A stretch of 8,578 nt of DNA from Bacteroidales bacterium (GTDB lineage: Bacteria; Bacteroidota; Bacteroidia; Bacteroidales; Tenuifilaceae), in the NCBI GenBank assembly GCA_008933525.1, contig WBUV01000112.1:1-8578 (forward strand), given 5' to 3'. The notes under the pieces were generated by a model that searched no databases, had not been told where the DNA came from, and saw only the letters and a program-made list of their open reading frames with translations. The translations under genes were made by a program, and so were the position numbers. This document shows, one piece after another, positions 1 to 7,316 of the stretch. The first letter of the stretch is position 1; every line of letters begins with the position of its first letter.

Positions 1-161
1 CACTTGGCTTGCAGTTAGTCATAGTTAGCAAAATGGGTAGTGATAACAATAGAAATAGTTTTCTCATATTAAAATGGTTTTGGTTTTAACTCTTGAGGTT
101 AAGTCGCAAAAATGCAAAGTAAATGTTTGATTTCAAAGTGAATTTTTGGTTTAATTTGAAC

Positions 162-267
162 GGATTATTGGATTAATGGAGTAATGGAGGGATGGAGCAA
201 TATTTCATTTTTTTTACCTCAAAAGATTCGAGACAAGTAATCCATCACTCCAATACTCCAATACTCC
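162..267. repeat. Inverted pair of 8-bp tandem repeats
   Basis: Five consecutive octamers fill 162-201: GGATTATT, GGATTAAT, GGAGTAAT, GGAGGGAT and GGAGCAAT. Four octamers of the same family fill 236-267 on the opposite strand; read on plus they are AGTAATCC, ATCACTCC, AATACTCC and AATACTCC. The two arms are complementary over about 26 columns with about four mismatches. They could fold into a long stem with a 34-nt loop (202-235). The repeat lies just upstream of the DUF6485 promoter candidate. Its function is unknown; it could be a REP-like element or a slippage-prone minisatellite that was inverted. The arrangement is read directly from the sequence, and any role is inference. Confidence 0.75.
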
Positions 268-284
268 ATTTTTATTGTTAATGA

Positions 285-316
285 CTTGTATGCTTATAAC
301 CAATAATTTACTTTTG
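285..316 (+). promoter_or_regulatory. Bacteroidota-type promoter candidate for the DUF6485 gene
   Basis: TACTTTTG at 309-316 matches the Bacteroidota -7 consensus TAnnTTTG exactly. CTTG at 285-288 is a 3-of-4 match to the -33 box TTTG, with 20 nt between the boxes. Transcription would begin near 323, leaving an untranslated leader of only about 10 nt before the ATG at 334. The motif is short and the region is AT-rich, so a chance match is possible. Confidence 0.45.
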
Positions 317-333
317 GGAAAATCGAATGAACT

Positions 334-546
334 ATGGATTGTAAGAAGGAATCGAATTCAAAGTTTTGCAACTGCACATACCCTTGCGGAAAGCATGGTG
401 TTTGTTGCGATTGTTTGGCCTATCATCGTCGTAATGGTGAATTGCCGGCCTGTTATTTTCCAAAAGATATTGAGTGTGGATACGATAGGTCGATTGATAA
501 TTTTATAAGGATTGTGAAGGAGCGGGGGAGTGGTTATTTGAAGTAG
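334..546 (+). CDS. DUF6485 family small cysteine-rich protein
   Basis: This 70-aa protein has nine cysteines, at residues 3, 12, 14, 18, 24, 25, 27, 40 and 48. They form a core pattern CxCxxxCxxxxxCCxC followed by a conserved-looking [14 protein letters not shown] segment (residues 30-43) and a YDRSI(D/E)NF tail. I recognise this as the DUF6485 family of short proteins found in anaerobic Bacteroidota and Firmicutes, which is usually full length at about 65-75 aa. The function is not established. The Cys spacing suggests metal binding (zinc or an iron-sulfur cluster), which is inference. There is no signal peptide, so it is probably cytoplasmic. It starts at the ATG at 334, where the family's MDCKKE-type N-terminus begins. 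It appears monocistronic, with a 131-bp gap and a separate promoter candidate before the next gene. Confidence 0.85.
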   Translation: MDCKKESNSKFCNCTYPCGKHGVCCDCLAYHRRNGELPACYFPKDIECGYDRSIDNFIRIVKERGSGYLK

Positions 547-590
547 TTTTTTTTGTCTTATACTGAACCTAATTATTCTTTAAAAAAGAT

Positions 591-620
591 TTTGGCAAAA
601 AGTATTCTTAATTATATTTC
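591..620 (+). promoter_or_regulatory. Bacteroidota-type promoter candidate for the caspase/SUMF1 gene
   Basis: TTTG at 591-594 is followed after 18 nt by TATATTTC at 613-620, a 7-of-8 match to TAnnTTTG. Transcription would start near 627. This is just downstream of an in-frame ATG at 624 and about 50 nt before the ATG at 678. It therefore agrees with the signal-peptide evidence that translation starts at 678 and not at 624. Confidence 0.45.
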
Positions 621-677
621 AGATTGGATATTTTTTTAAATTTATATTTCTTTCATAATTATTATAACTCGTTTAAT

Positions 678-2792
678 ATGAAGTATTTATTAATTGTAGT
701 GCTTGCGTTTTTTTCAATACATAACTTCTCCAATGCGCAGGAACGTGGATTTGTTATTGAACGCAAAGAATTAAAGGATCATATAGCTTTAGTGATTGGA
801 AATAGCGGTTATTCAGATGCGCCACTCTCAAATCCCATAAACGATGCTATTGATGTTTCTAGAGTTTTTTCGGAAATGGGTTTTATTGTTGATAAGGTGC
901 TTGATGCAGATAAGGAGACAATGGCACAAGCCATTGAGCAGTTTTCTAAGAAATTATCTACTGCAAAGGCTGCCGTATTCTATTATGCAGGTCATGGTGT
1001 TCAAGTTAACGGTGAGAACTACCTTATTCCTATTGGAAGCACATCTGCCACCCAAATAACCGATGAATCGCAAGTCCCATACAGGGCAATAAATGCTGGT
1101 GAAGTGCTTTCTGCAATGGAGCATGCAAATGTAAATTTTGCTTTGGTGGTGCTTGATGCATGTCGAAATAATCCATTTAAAGGAAGTGGTAGAGGCAGAG
1201 TTCCAGGCTTGGCCTCTATAAATGCTCCTGTAGGTAGTTTGGTAATGTACGCTACAAAGGCTGGTTCAACTGCATCTGATGGATTAAACGAACGCAATAG
1301 TCCTTTTACTAGGGCATTTTTAACTCATATAGTTACTCCAGGGCTAGATGTAAATCTTCTACCATCAAAAATAACACAAACAGTAGGGGAACTTACTGGT
1401 GGCTCTCAAGTACCGGGTACCTATACTCAGCTTAAAGGGAGTTTTACGTTTGTTCCGGAACTAACATCAGAGGAGGCTAAACTTATAAAAGAGGCCGAAT
1501 TGAAAAATCTTAAAGGAATTGAAGCCGAAATAATGAGAAAAGAGATTGAAGCAGCAGAGAAGAAAAGAATAGATGATGAAAGTCTCGCCAAGAAGAAATC
1601 TGAAATAGATGCACTTGATAAACAGATTGCTGAATTAAAGCAAAAAACAGTAACAGGTATAGAAGGTTCCGCAGAAACGGATCTTGACAAGATGTTTGAG
1701 TTTGTAAAGCAGAAGGAGGAGCAGAAAAGAGAACTGGAAACCTTACAAAAGCAGGTTGAGGAAAGCCGTATTGCACGTGAAAAAGAGTTGAATGAAATGA
1801 AAGTTAAGGAGTATAATGATAAAATTATAAAGATTAATGCCGATATCAATAAGTATAAGCAAATTGCTAGCAGTGAATTCGGTAAGGATATTGCAGAGGC
1901 GGCATGGAATAATCTTCTTGTTAAGTATGGACTCAGCGTGGGAAGTGTAAATCAGGGTGATGAATATTCTTTCAAAGAAATGGTGAATCCTTTCCCCGAT
2001 CGACTTGATATTGGCAAAGTTAGAATTGTTGGTCTGGATGTAATTACAATAAAAGGAGGAACATTTATTATGGGTAGTGAAAGAGGGCAGAATGATGAAA
2101 CACCTCACTCTATAACATTGAGTCATTTTAGTATAATGAGATACGAGGTTTCAGTTTTTCAGTTCAAACAGTTTATTGAAGTTACAGGCTATAGAACTGA
2201 TGCTGATAAACAGACGGGTGGCTATGGAAGTCTTGTTTGGGATGGCAGTAAATGGAAAAAACAAGATGGTGTGAATTGGAAGTGCGGCGTTGGTGGGAAT
2301 TTGCGATTAACAAGCGAATACAGTAATCCGGTAATTCATATCAGTTGGAACGATGCAGTTGCTTATTCTCAATGGCTAAGTCAGAAAACAGGCAAAAAGT
2401 GGCGTTTGCCAACTGAAGCGGAATGGGAATATGCAGCAAGAGGAGGGCAGGATTATGCCTATTCAGGAGGAGAAATCATTGATGAGTTGGGCTGGTACAA
2501 TTTAAACAGTAGTAACGTAACCCATCCTGTGGGGCAAAGGAAACCCAATGATTATGGTCTGTTCGATATGACAGGTAATGTTTGGGAATGGTGTTCAGAT
2601 TGGTATGGCGATACTTATTATCAAATTAGTCCAATAAACAATCCGCAAGGACCTCTATCGGGAGCTGGTCGTGTGCTACGTGGTGGTGGGTGGTACGATG
2701 AACCAGGAATATGTCGTGTGGCTAATCGTTTTGCAAATGATCCCGCATATCGTGGCGGCAACTTAGGTTTTCGACTAGTTTTGGAACCTTAG
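678..2792 (+). CDS. Exported caspase-like peptidase with coiled coil and C-terminal SUMF1/FGE-like domain
   Basis: The 704-aa product starts at the ATG at 678, giving a good Sec signal peptide (residues 1-20, SNA|Q cleavage). An upstream in-frame ATG at 624 would add 18 residues ahead of it. Residues about 30-260 form a caspase p20-like (peptidase C14) domain, with IALVIGNSGY at 36-45, the catalytic His motif YYAGHG (His106) and the catalytic Cys motif LDACRNNPF (Cys162). Both residues of the dyad are present. Residues about 265-395 are rich in Glu and Lys with heptad character and are probably a coiled coil. Residues about 450-704 are a SUMF1/FGE-like C-type lectin fold, with GGTFIMGS, WRLPTEAEWEYAARGG, GLFDMTGNVWEWCSDW and a final RGGGWYDEPGICR. 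Of the two FGE active-site cysteines, the first is Asp674 and only the second (Cys679) remains, so formylglycine-generating activity is unlikely. The protein probably acts in the periplasm or on the cell surface. Its substrate is unknown. Confidence 0.88.
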   Translation: MKYLLIVVLAFFSIHNFSNAQERGFVIERKELKDHIALVIGNSGYSDAPLSNPINDAIDVSRVFSEMGFIVDKVLDADKETMAQAIEQFSKKLSTAKAAVFYYAGHGVQVNGENYLIPIGSTSATQITDESQVPYRAINAGEVLSAMEHANVNFALVVLDACRNNPFKGSGRGRVPGLASINAPVGSLVMYATKAGSTASDGLNERNSPFTRAFLTHIVTPGLDVNLLPSKITQTVGELTGGSQVPGTYTQLKGSFTFVPELTSEEAKLIKEAELKNLKGIEAEIMRKEIEAAEKKRIDDESLAKKKSEIDALDKQIAELKQKTVTGIEGSAETDLDKMFEFVKQKEEQKRELETLQKQVEESRIAREKELNEMKVKEYNDKIIKINADINKYKQIASSEFGKDIAEAAWNNLLVKYGLSVGSVNQGDEYSFKEMVNPFPDRLDIGKVRIVGLDVITIKGGTFIMGSERGQNDETPHSITLSHFSIMRYEVSVFQFKQFIEVTGYRTDADKQTGGYGSLVWDGSKWKKQDGVNWKCGVGGNLRLTSEYSNPVIHISWNDAVAYSQWLSQKTGKKWRLPTEAEWEYAARGGQDYAYSGGEIIDELGWYNLNSSNVTHPVGQRKPNDYGLFDMTGNVWEWCSDWYGDTYYQISPINNPQGPLSGAGRVLRGGGWYDEPGICRVANRFANDPAYRGGNLGFRLVLEP

Positions 2793-2851
2793 TTTATTAT
2801 TGATCACTTATTCTGGATTTCTGGCTCAATAATTCTCTTGAAGATTTAATT

Positions 2852-2890
2852 AAAAAAAAGGAACCCGACTTTAAGTCGGGTTCTTATTTT
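2852..2890. terminator. Bidirectional intrinsic terminator between convergent genes
   Basis: GAACCCGAC (2861-2869) and GTCGGGTTC (2875-2883) form a perfect 9-bp, GC-rich stem with the loop TTTAA. The stem is preceded by a run of eight A and followed by TTATTTT, so it can terminate transcription on both strands. It lies about 60 bp after the stop of the caspase/SUMF1 gene. It almost touches the stop of the convergent M13 peptidase gene (2892), so both genes probably share it. Confidence 0.88.
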
Positions 2891-2891
2891 A

Positions 2892-4928
2892 CTACCAAAT
2901 TTTTGCTCGTTTTTCTGGAGCAATGTAAAGTGGTTCATTTGGACTTATCTCAAATGCTTCGTAGAATTCAGGAATGTTGAATAATGCTCCGTTAACACGG
3001 AATTTACCTGGAGAGTGAACATCCTCTTTTACTCTGCGCATTAACTCTTTATCGCGGATAATTTGGCGCCATACGTTAGCATACGATAGGAAGAAACGTT
3101 GGTTTGCTGTATAACCATCGATATTTTTTGGAGCCTCTTTACCATTCAACGATTTCTGGAATGCAAGGTACGATATTGTTAATCCACCATAATCAGCAAT
3201 ATTCTCGCCAAGAGTTAGGTTTCCATCAAGGTGTAACGAGTCAATTGCAACAAAATTATTGTACTGCTCAACCAAAGGTTGTGTTAACTGGTTGAATTTC
3301 TCAGAATCCTCCTTGGACCACCAATCGGTAAGGATGCCATTCTTATCGAAGTTACGACCTTGGTCGTCGAAACCGTGAGTCATTTCGTGGCCAATAACCA
3401 CTCCAATTGCACCGTAGTTAACGGCATCGTCGGCATTCATATTGAAGAAAGGAGGTTGAAGAATTCCTGCAGGGAATACAATCTCGTTCATCAATGGGTT
3501 GTAGTAAGCGTTAACGGTTTGTGGTGTCATTCCCCACTCGGTTCTATCAACCGGCTTACCAATTTTGCTCATATTCTCTCTGAAACTGAACTCCGATGCG
3601 CGCTTAATATTCTCAGCATAGCTGTCGCGGGTAATATCAAGGTTCGTGTAATCCTTCCACTTATCAGGGTATCCAACCTTAACAACCATTGTTTCTAGTT
3701 TTTCTAGTGCTTTTGCTTTTGTAGAATCGCCCATCCAGGTTAGGTTTGTAATTCTATCCTTGAAAGCAAGTTTTAGGTTTCCAATTAAAGTAATCATTTT
3801 TTCCTTAGCAGCAGGAGGGAAGTTCTCCTCAACAAATATTTGTCCTACAATTTCGCCAATCGCAAAATTTGCTGTGTTCGATACTCTTTGCCAGCGTGGA
3901 ATGTTAACCTCTTTGCCAGAAAGTTTGCGGCTATAGAAATCAAAGTTTTGGTTCTCGAAAGCGCTCGATAGGTACGATGAGTACTGATTCACAACATTCC
4001 AGGTAAGGTAATTCTTCCACTCATCGAGCGATACTTCTTTTTGCATTTTGCTGATTTCGGTATAGAACTTTGGGTTGTCAATTACAAAATCAGCAGGAAC
4101 TTCAATTCCGATTCCAGCAAAGTAGTTTTTCCAGTCGAAGTTTGGCGCAAGTTTTTGCATCTCCTCCATTGTAACCTTATTGTAGGTTAAGTATGGATTA
4201 CGCTGTTCAAGACGAGTAAAGGTTACTTTAGCAATACGTGTTTCAAACTTCATAATTTGATCAGCAACTTGGGCTGCTTGTTCTGGAGTGTACTCCAAAA
4301 GAGTAAACATTGCTTTTAGATGCTCAACGTAATCTTTTCTGATTTCAGCAGAGCGTGGATCCTCGTTTAAATAGTAATCTCTATCAGGTAATCCTAGTCC
4401 ACCACCATATAGGTTTACTACTATAACCTCGGTGTTTTTTTGATCTTGTCCTGCATAAGGAATAAAAAGTGGGGTTACGTATTGTTGGTGTAATGCAATA
4501 ATTTCTTTTTGTAGATCTTCAGTTGATTGGATATCGGCAATTCTTTTTAGTTCGCCTTTAATTGGTTCGTATCCTTGCTTTTCAATATTGATGGTGTCCA
4601 TTCCCGATGCAAAGAAATCGCCAACCTTTTGCCAGCTGCTACCCTTTGGTGCATCGGTCTTTTGGTATGCTTTTTCAAAGATTTGTTTTACAAGTAAGTC
4701 ATTCTCCTCTCTAAGGATATCAAATGCACCATAACGTGCCTTATCATCGGGCATTTTTGCATTTTTAATCCAACCACCATTAGCGTAAGCGTTAAAATCA
4801 TCGCCAGGTTTTACGGTTAAATCCATATTCGATGTGTCGAAAGCAGGTTTGCCCTTATCCTGCTTAGCGCAATTTGTAAAAGCAACTGCCGATGCAACGC
4901 AGCAGGCCAATAAATAAGTTTTTTTCAT
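2892..4928 (-). CDS. pepO: M13 family zinc metallopeptidase lipoprotein (neprilysin/PepO-like)
   Basis: The 678-aa product is a full-length member of peptidase family M13, which cleaves oligopeptides. The zinc site HExxH is HEMTH at residues 514-518, and the third ligand lies in GENIAD (Glu575, with Asp579 as the supporting acid). The substrate-binding NAYY (473-476) and the His638...Arg644 pair (VHSPGKFRVNG), equivalent to the neprilysin C-terminal His/Arg, are also present. The N-terminal M13 domain starts near residue 40 (PGDDFNAYANGGWI). Residues 1-20 form a lipoprotein signal ending FTNC, with Cys20 as the lipidation site. Asn at -1 is slightly off the usual lipobox but is tolerated in Bacteroidota. 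The protein is expected to be anchored in the outer membrane or periplasm and to digest peptides for nutrition. It lies 101 bp downstream of rocD with a terminator between them, so it needs its own promoter. I could not find a convincing one. Confidence 0.95.
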   Translation of the reverse strand: MKKTYLLACCVASAVAFTNCAKQDKGKPAFDTSNMDLTVKPGDDFNAYANGGWIKNAKMPDDKARYGAFDILREENDLLVKQIFEKAYQKTDAPKGSSWQKVGDFFASGMDTINIEKQGYEPIKGELKRIADIQSTEDLQKEIIALHQQYVTPLFIPYAGQDQKNTEVIVVNLYGGGLGLPDRDYYLNEDPRSAEIRKDYVEHLKAMFTLLEYTPEQAAQVADQIMKFETRIAKVTFTRLEQRNPYLTYNKVTMEEMQKLAPNFDWKNYFAGIGIEVPADFVIDNPKFYTEISKMQKEVSLDEWKNYLTWNVVNQYSSYLSSAFENQNFDFYSRKLSGKEVNIPRWQRVSNTANFAIGEIVGQIFVEENFPPAAKEKMITLIGNLKLAFKDRITNLTWMGDSTKAKALEKLETMVVKVGYPDKWKDYTNLDITRDSYAENIKRASEFSFRENMSKIGKPVDRTEWGMTPQTVNAYYNPLMNEIVFPAGILQPPFFNMNADDAVNYGAIGVVIGHEMTHGFDDQGRNFDKNGILTDWWSKEDSEKFNQLTQPLVEQYNNFVAIDSLHLDGNLTLGENIADYGGLTISYLAFQKSLNGKEAPKNIDGYTANQRFFLSYANVWRQIIRDKELMRRVKEDVHSPGKFRVNGALFNIPEFYEAFEISPNEPLYIAPEKRAKIW

Positions 4929-4986
4929 ATAGATAAATTAATGTTTAGTTGACTAAATAGATAATGGTTTGCTTAAATGGTTTAAT

Positions 4987-5013
4987 AAAAAAAGCTGCCC
5001 TAGGGCAGCTTTT
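4987..5013 (-). terminator. Intrinsic terminator of rocD
   Basis: AAAAGCTGCCC (4990-5000) and GGGCAGCTTTT (5003-5013) are perfectly complementary around a central TA. On the minus strand the stem is followed by a run of seven T (complement of 4987-4993). It lies about 17 nt after the rocD stop codon. It separates rocD from the M13 peptidase gene. A perfect 14-nt palindrome (5017-5030) abuts it and overlaps the stop codon. Confidence 0.88.
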
Positions 5014-5029
5014 AGTGTTTGTTAACAAA

Positions 5030-6250
5030 CTATTCGAATTGTTTGAAAGCTTCTTTAATTCTACCAATCGCTTCGCGTAGTTCAGCCTCTGTGATAACAA
5101 GTGGAGGAGCAAAGCGGATAATGTTACCGTGAGTAGGTTTAGCAAGAACACCTTTCTCAGCCATTGCCATACAAACATCCCAAGCAGTTTTGCCAGGTTT
5201 GTTGCGGATAACAACAGCATTCAAAAGACCTTTACCACGAACAAGCTCAATCATTTCGCTCTTAATTGCTTTCATCTCATCGCGGAAAATTTTACCCATT
5301 TTCTCAGCGTTTTCAGCTAGTTTCTCGTCTTTAATAACGTTAAGCGCTGCAATAGCAACCTTACATGCAAGTGGGTTGCCACCGAATGTAGACCCGTGCT
5401 CACCTGGTTTGATGGTTAGCATAATCTCATCATCGGCAAGAACACACGATACTGGCATAACACCACCAGAAACTGCTTTACCAAGGATAAGAATATCAGG
5501 ACGAACACCTTCGTGGTCGCAAGCTAACATTTTACCTGTACGTGCAATACCTGTTTGAACCTCGTCGGCAATGAAAAGCACGTTGTTTTTCTTACATAAA
5601 TCGTAAGCTTTCTTTAGGAATCCCTCGTCTGGAACAAATACACCAGCCTCGCCTTGAATTGGCTCAAGAAGGAAACCTGCCACGTTTGGATCTTTAAGTT
5701 CTTTCTCTAAAGCCTCGATGTTGTTGTAAGGAATTTTTACGAAACCAGGAGTGAAAGGTCCAAATCCACCGTAAGAATCTGGATCGGTCGACATAGAAAC
5801 AATTGTAATTGTACGGCCGTGGAAGTTATCCTCGCAAACAATAATTTTTGCTTGGTCTTCCTTAATACCTTTTACTTTGTAAGCCCATTTACGGCAAAGT
5901 TTAAGAGCTGTTTCGTCAGCCTCAGCACCAGTGTTCATTGGAAGAACTTTGTCGTAACCAAAATATTTAGTGATAAACTCTTCGTACTCACCAAGAATAT
6001 TGTTGTAGAAAGCTCTTGAAGTTAAGGTTAAAATCTCAGCTTGGTCAGTTAAAGCTTTTACAATTTTTGGATGACAGTGACCTTGGTTAACAGCAGAGTA
6101 AGCTGAAAGGAAATCGAAATACTCCTTACCTTCAACATCCCATACTCTAACGCCTTTACCTTTTTCCAAAACCACAGGAAGTGGGTGGTAGTTGTGGGCA
6201 CCGTACTTGTCCTCGCGGGCAATGTAATCTTTTGGACTCATCTTGCTCAT
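5030..6250 (-). CDS. rocD: Ornithine aminotransferase (ornithine--oxo-acid transaminase)
   Basis: The 406-aa product is a class III PLP-dependent aminotransferase. It moves the delta-amino group of ornithine to 2-oxoglutarate, giving glutamate semialdehyde and glutamate, which links arginine/ornithine and proline metabolism in the cytoplasm. The PLP lysine is Lys258 in [11 protein letters not shown], and the cofactor-ring Asp229 and Gln232 lie in ADEVQTG. The phosphate-binding stretch is TGAEA (107-111), and Phe143-His144 stack in [17 protein letters not shown] (51-61) and [18 protein letters not shown] are typical of ornithine aminotransferase rather than acetylornithine or GABA aminotransferase. 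The length matches the family (about 400 aa). The start at 6250 (MSKMSP) is used; Met4 is an alternative that changes little. A promoter candidate is at 6317-6347 and a terminator follows, so it is probably a single-gene unit. Confidence 0.95.
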   Translation of the reverse strand: MSKMSPKDYIAREDKYGAHNYHPLPVVLEKGKGVRVWDVEGKEYFDFLSAYSAVNQGHCHPKIVKALTDQAEILTLTSRAFYNNILGEYEEFITKYFGYDKVLPMNTGAEADETALKLCRKWAYKVKGIKEDQAKIIVCEDNFHGRTITIVSMSTDPDSYGGFGPFTPGFVKIPYNNIEALEKELKDPNVAGFLLEPIQGEAGVFVPDEGFLKKAYDLCKKNNVLFIADEVQTGIARTGKMLACDHEGVRPDILILGKAVSGGVMPVSCVLADDEIMLTIKPGEHGSTFGGNPLACKVAIAALNVIKDEKLAENAEKMGKIFRDEMKAIKSEMIELVRGKGLLNAVVIRNKPGKTAWDVCMAMAEKGVLAKPTHGNIIRFAPPLVITEAELREAIGRIKEAFKQFE

Positions 6251-6316
6251 AGTTGTAATTTTATTTTATTGATTATTAGGTATATATGATTTTAAGTTTT
6301 AATCAAACAATTTATG

Positions 6317-6347
6317 CAAGGTTAATGCTACTTTAGGAATTTTCAAA
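6317..6347 (-). promoter_or_regulatory. Bacteroidota-type promoter candidate for rocD
   Basis: Read on the minus strand, TTTG (complement of 6344-6347) is followed after exactly 19 nt by TAACCTTG (complement of 6317-6324). That is a 7-of-8 match to the -7 consensus TAnnTTTG at the canonical spacing. Transcription would start near 6310, giving a leader of about 60 nt before the rocD ATG at 6250. Confidence 0.5.
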
Positions 6348-6509
6348 ATGGGAGTAACTTTCAATCAGTATGTTAAGAAACATAATCTTTTGAAAGGCTT
6401 GATTTTGATTGAACTATGAGATGCTTTTCGTTTTTTGATATATGAACAGTAAGGGGGTGATGTTGATTAAGTGTACATTTTGGGTTTGTTGGGATTCTGA
6501 ATGCTTGGA
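6348..6509. other. Spacer between rocD promoter and cassette-like array
   Basis: No gene is supported here. A 67-codon open frame on plus (6442-6645) runs out of this spacer and through the repeat at 6510-6661. Its second half is just a translation of the repeat, so it is rejected. The ATGCTTGG words at 6501-6508 and 6529-6536 suggest that repeat A may reach a few bases further left or contains an internal duplication. Confidence 0.5.
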
Positions 6510-6661
6510 AACGCTTGACGGCTTTAAATGCTTGGGAGTTAATCATCAGCGGCGTTATCCTCCTTTTAAAAAGTTAGTTAAAGGTAATAAAAATTCTGCA
6601 TTTGAATCATCAGCCCCAGTGAAAGCCGCTGCTTGTTCACTTTAGTGCTTTTTTATTCAAT
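6510..6661 (-). repeat. Cassette-type repeat copy A (most degenerate hairpin)
   Basis: The copy starts with AACGCTTGACGG, has GCTTGGGAGTTA at 6530-6541 and CAGCGGCGTTATCC at 6547-6560, and ends with TAGTGCTT followed by a T run (6643-6656). By eye, 6547-6625 matches copy C (8040-8117) in about 73 of 79 columns with one gap. The inner hairpin is reduced to about three base pairs (GCT/AGC). On the minus strand it follows the GNAT stop codon by about 24 nt and is the last copy before rocD. Confidence 0.8.
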
Positions 6662-6685
6662 CTTTTCATTTTTAATACATTCCTG

Positions 6686-7186
6686 TTATTCCTGTAAATC
6701 CTTTTTAAGATAAATCATATCAACAAGTTGTATGTCGCCATCGAACATAGGGTGGTCGTAATTGTCTGTAAAAAAATTCTTTACTCGATGTGACTTTTCA
6801 AATCCACAACTTTCATAAAACGACAAAATTGTTGGAGTTTCTCCGGTCCCAACAAGCATTGTTTTGTAGTCATTTTTGTAGAAATCTAAAATGAAATTTA
6901 TCAATGCCTTCCCATATCCTTTGCCTTGATATTTCTCGTATGTCGCTATGTTTTTCAATTCGCAGGTTTCGCTATTTATCGGCGCTACAACACAAACACT
7001 TTTCAAATCACCGTCGTACAAAGCAAACATGTCGCCATTCGGCAAATATTTGTCAATCATATTTTCCTGCTCGTCTGCCAACAACAACAGGTCAAGAAAC
7101 TGTTTCTTATTTTCGATAATCTTCTCTATTTTCACGATATTTCTGTTGTTTAATAATCTGTAAGTTTTTTTTGTTTGAATCTTCAT
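6686..7186 (-). CDS. GNAT family N-acetyltransferase
   Basis: The 166-aa product is a GCN5-related acetyltransferase. The acetyl-CoA pyrophosphate-binding loop of motif A is [11 protein letters not shown] (residues 86-96, pattern QxxGxG). It is preceded by the beta-4 strand CELKNIAT (75-82) and followed by the motif B-like [14 protein letters not shown] (121-134). The C-terminal [23 protein letters not shown] is typical of a GNAT subfamily seen in clostridia and Bacteroidota whose substrate I do not know. Family members as I recall them begin about where Val18 lies (a GTG codon, VKIEKII), so the first 17 residues from the ATG at 7186 may be an extension or a mis-start. The gene is the first unit left of repeat B, whose edge is only 6 bp upstream of the ATG, and it ends shortly before repeat A. 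No promoter was found upstream of it. It could be a horizontally acquired accessory gene, such as a detoxification enzyme or antitoxin-like modifier, but the sequence does not decide this. Confidence 0.88.
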   Translation of the reverse strand: MKIQTKKTYRLLNNRNIVKIEKIIENKKQFLDLLLLADEQENMIDKYLPNGDMFALYDGDLKSVCVVAPINSETCELKNIATYEKYQGKGYGKALINFILDFYKNDYKTMLVGTGETPTILSFYESCGFEKSHRVKNFFTDNYDHPMFDGDIQLVDMIYLKKDLQE

Positions 7187-7191
7187 GCATT

Positions 7192-7316
7192 ACCACTTAC
7201 GGTTCCGTGGTTAAAACTGCTGGGGAGTTATAATCCAGCGGCACCATCCTACACTAAAAACTTTCGTATCTGCATTATCAGCCACAATAGCTAAACTACT
7301 GTTAGCTCTTTGTTGC
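7192..7316 (-). repeat. Cassette-type repeat copy B (hexamer deleted)
   Basis: The copy starts with ACCACTTACGGT, corresponding to AACGCTAACGGT in copy C. It has a 7-bp hairpin (CTGCTGG at 7217-7223 with CCAGCGG at 7235-7241, one T-G pair) around an 11-nt loop with GGAGTTA. It keeps the block TCTGCATTATCAGCC (7268-7282) but lacks one CTGCAT-like hexamer found in copies A and C. A further inverted repeat, AGCTAA (7289-7294) with TTAGCT (7302-7307), is unique to this copy. The right edge touches the stop codon of the membrane protein gene. Confidence 0.72.

Larger units (their letters stand above)
1..333. other. Noncoding leader region with repeat structure
   Basis: No convincing gene is seen in this stretch on either strand. 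It is AT-rich. Positions 86-102 form a weak hairpin (TTAACTC with GAGGTTAA, one bulged G) without a clean T run, so it is not called as a terminator. The main content is the tandem/inverted octamer repeat at 162-267 and a promoter candidate at 285-316, both listed separately. An open frame starting at 275 overlaps the DUF6485 gene in another frame and has no protein-like character; it is treated as a shadow. Confidence 0.6.

Noticed and set aside
275..508. Open frame overlapping the DUF6485 gene
   Set aside because: The other frame carries the Cys-rich conserved family protein, and this frame has no recognisable feature.
624..677. Upstream in-frame ATG for the caspase/SUMF1 gene
   Set aside because: It would put 18 aromatic and Asn-rich residues ahead of a clean signal peptide, and it falls before the predicted transcription start.
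2630..2792. C-terminal SUMF1/C-type lectin segment as the variable region of a diversity-generating retroelement
   Set aside because: The RGGGW...CR...NR...GFRLV ending resembles such targets, but no reverse transcriptase, template repeat or adenine-biased near-copy is visible in the window.
678..2792. Caspase gene as part of an anti-phage defence island
   Set aside because: It has a Sec signal peptide, and its neighbours are a DUF6485 gene and an M13 peptidase, not sensors or defence partners.
4944..4957. Inverted repeat TTTAGT-TG-ACTAAA about 15 bp upstream of the M13 peptidase start
   Set aside because: It is short and AT-rich with no second copy in the window, so an operator call cannot be supported.
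5017..5030. Perfect 14-nt palindrome GTTTGTTAACAAAC overlapping the rocD stop
   Set aside because: It is AT-rich and next to a much stronger terminator; it is probably part of the 3' end and not an operator.
6442..6645. Plus-strand open frame of 67 codons
   Set aside because: More than half of it is a translation of repeat copy A, it runs opposite to the array genes, and its composition (poor start context, no domain) is not protein-like.
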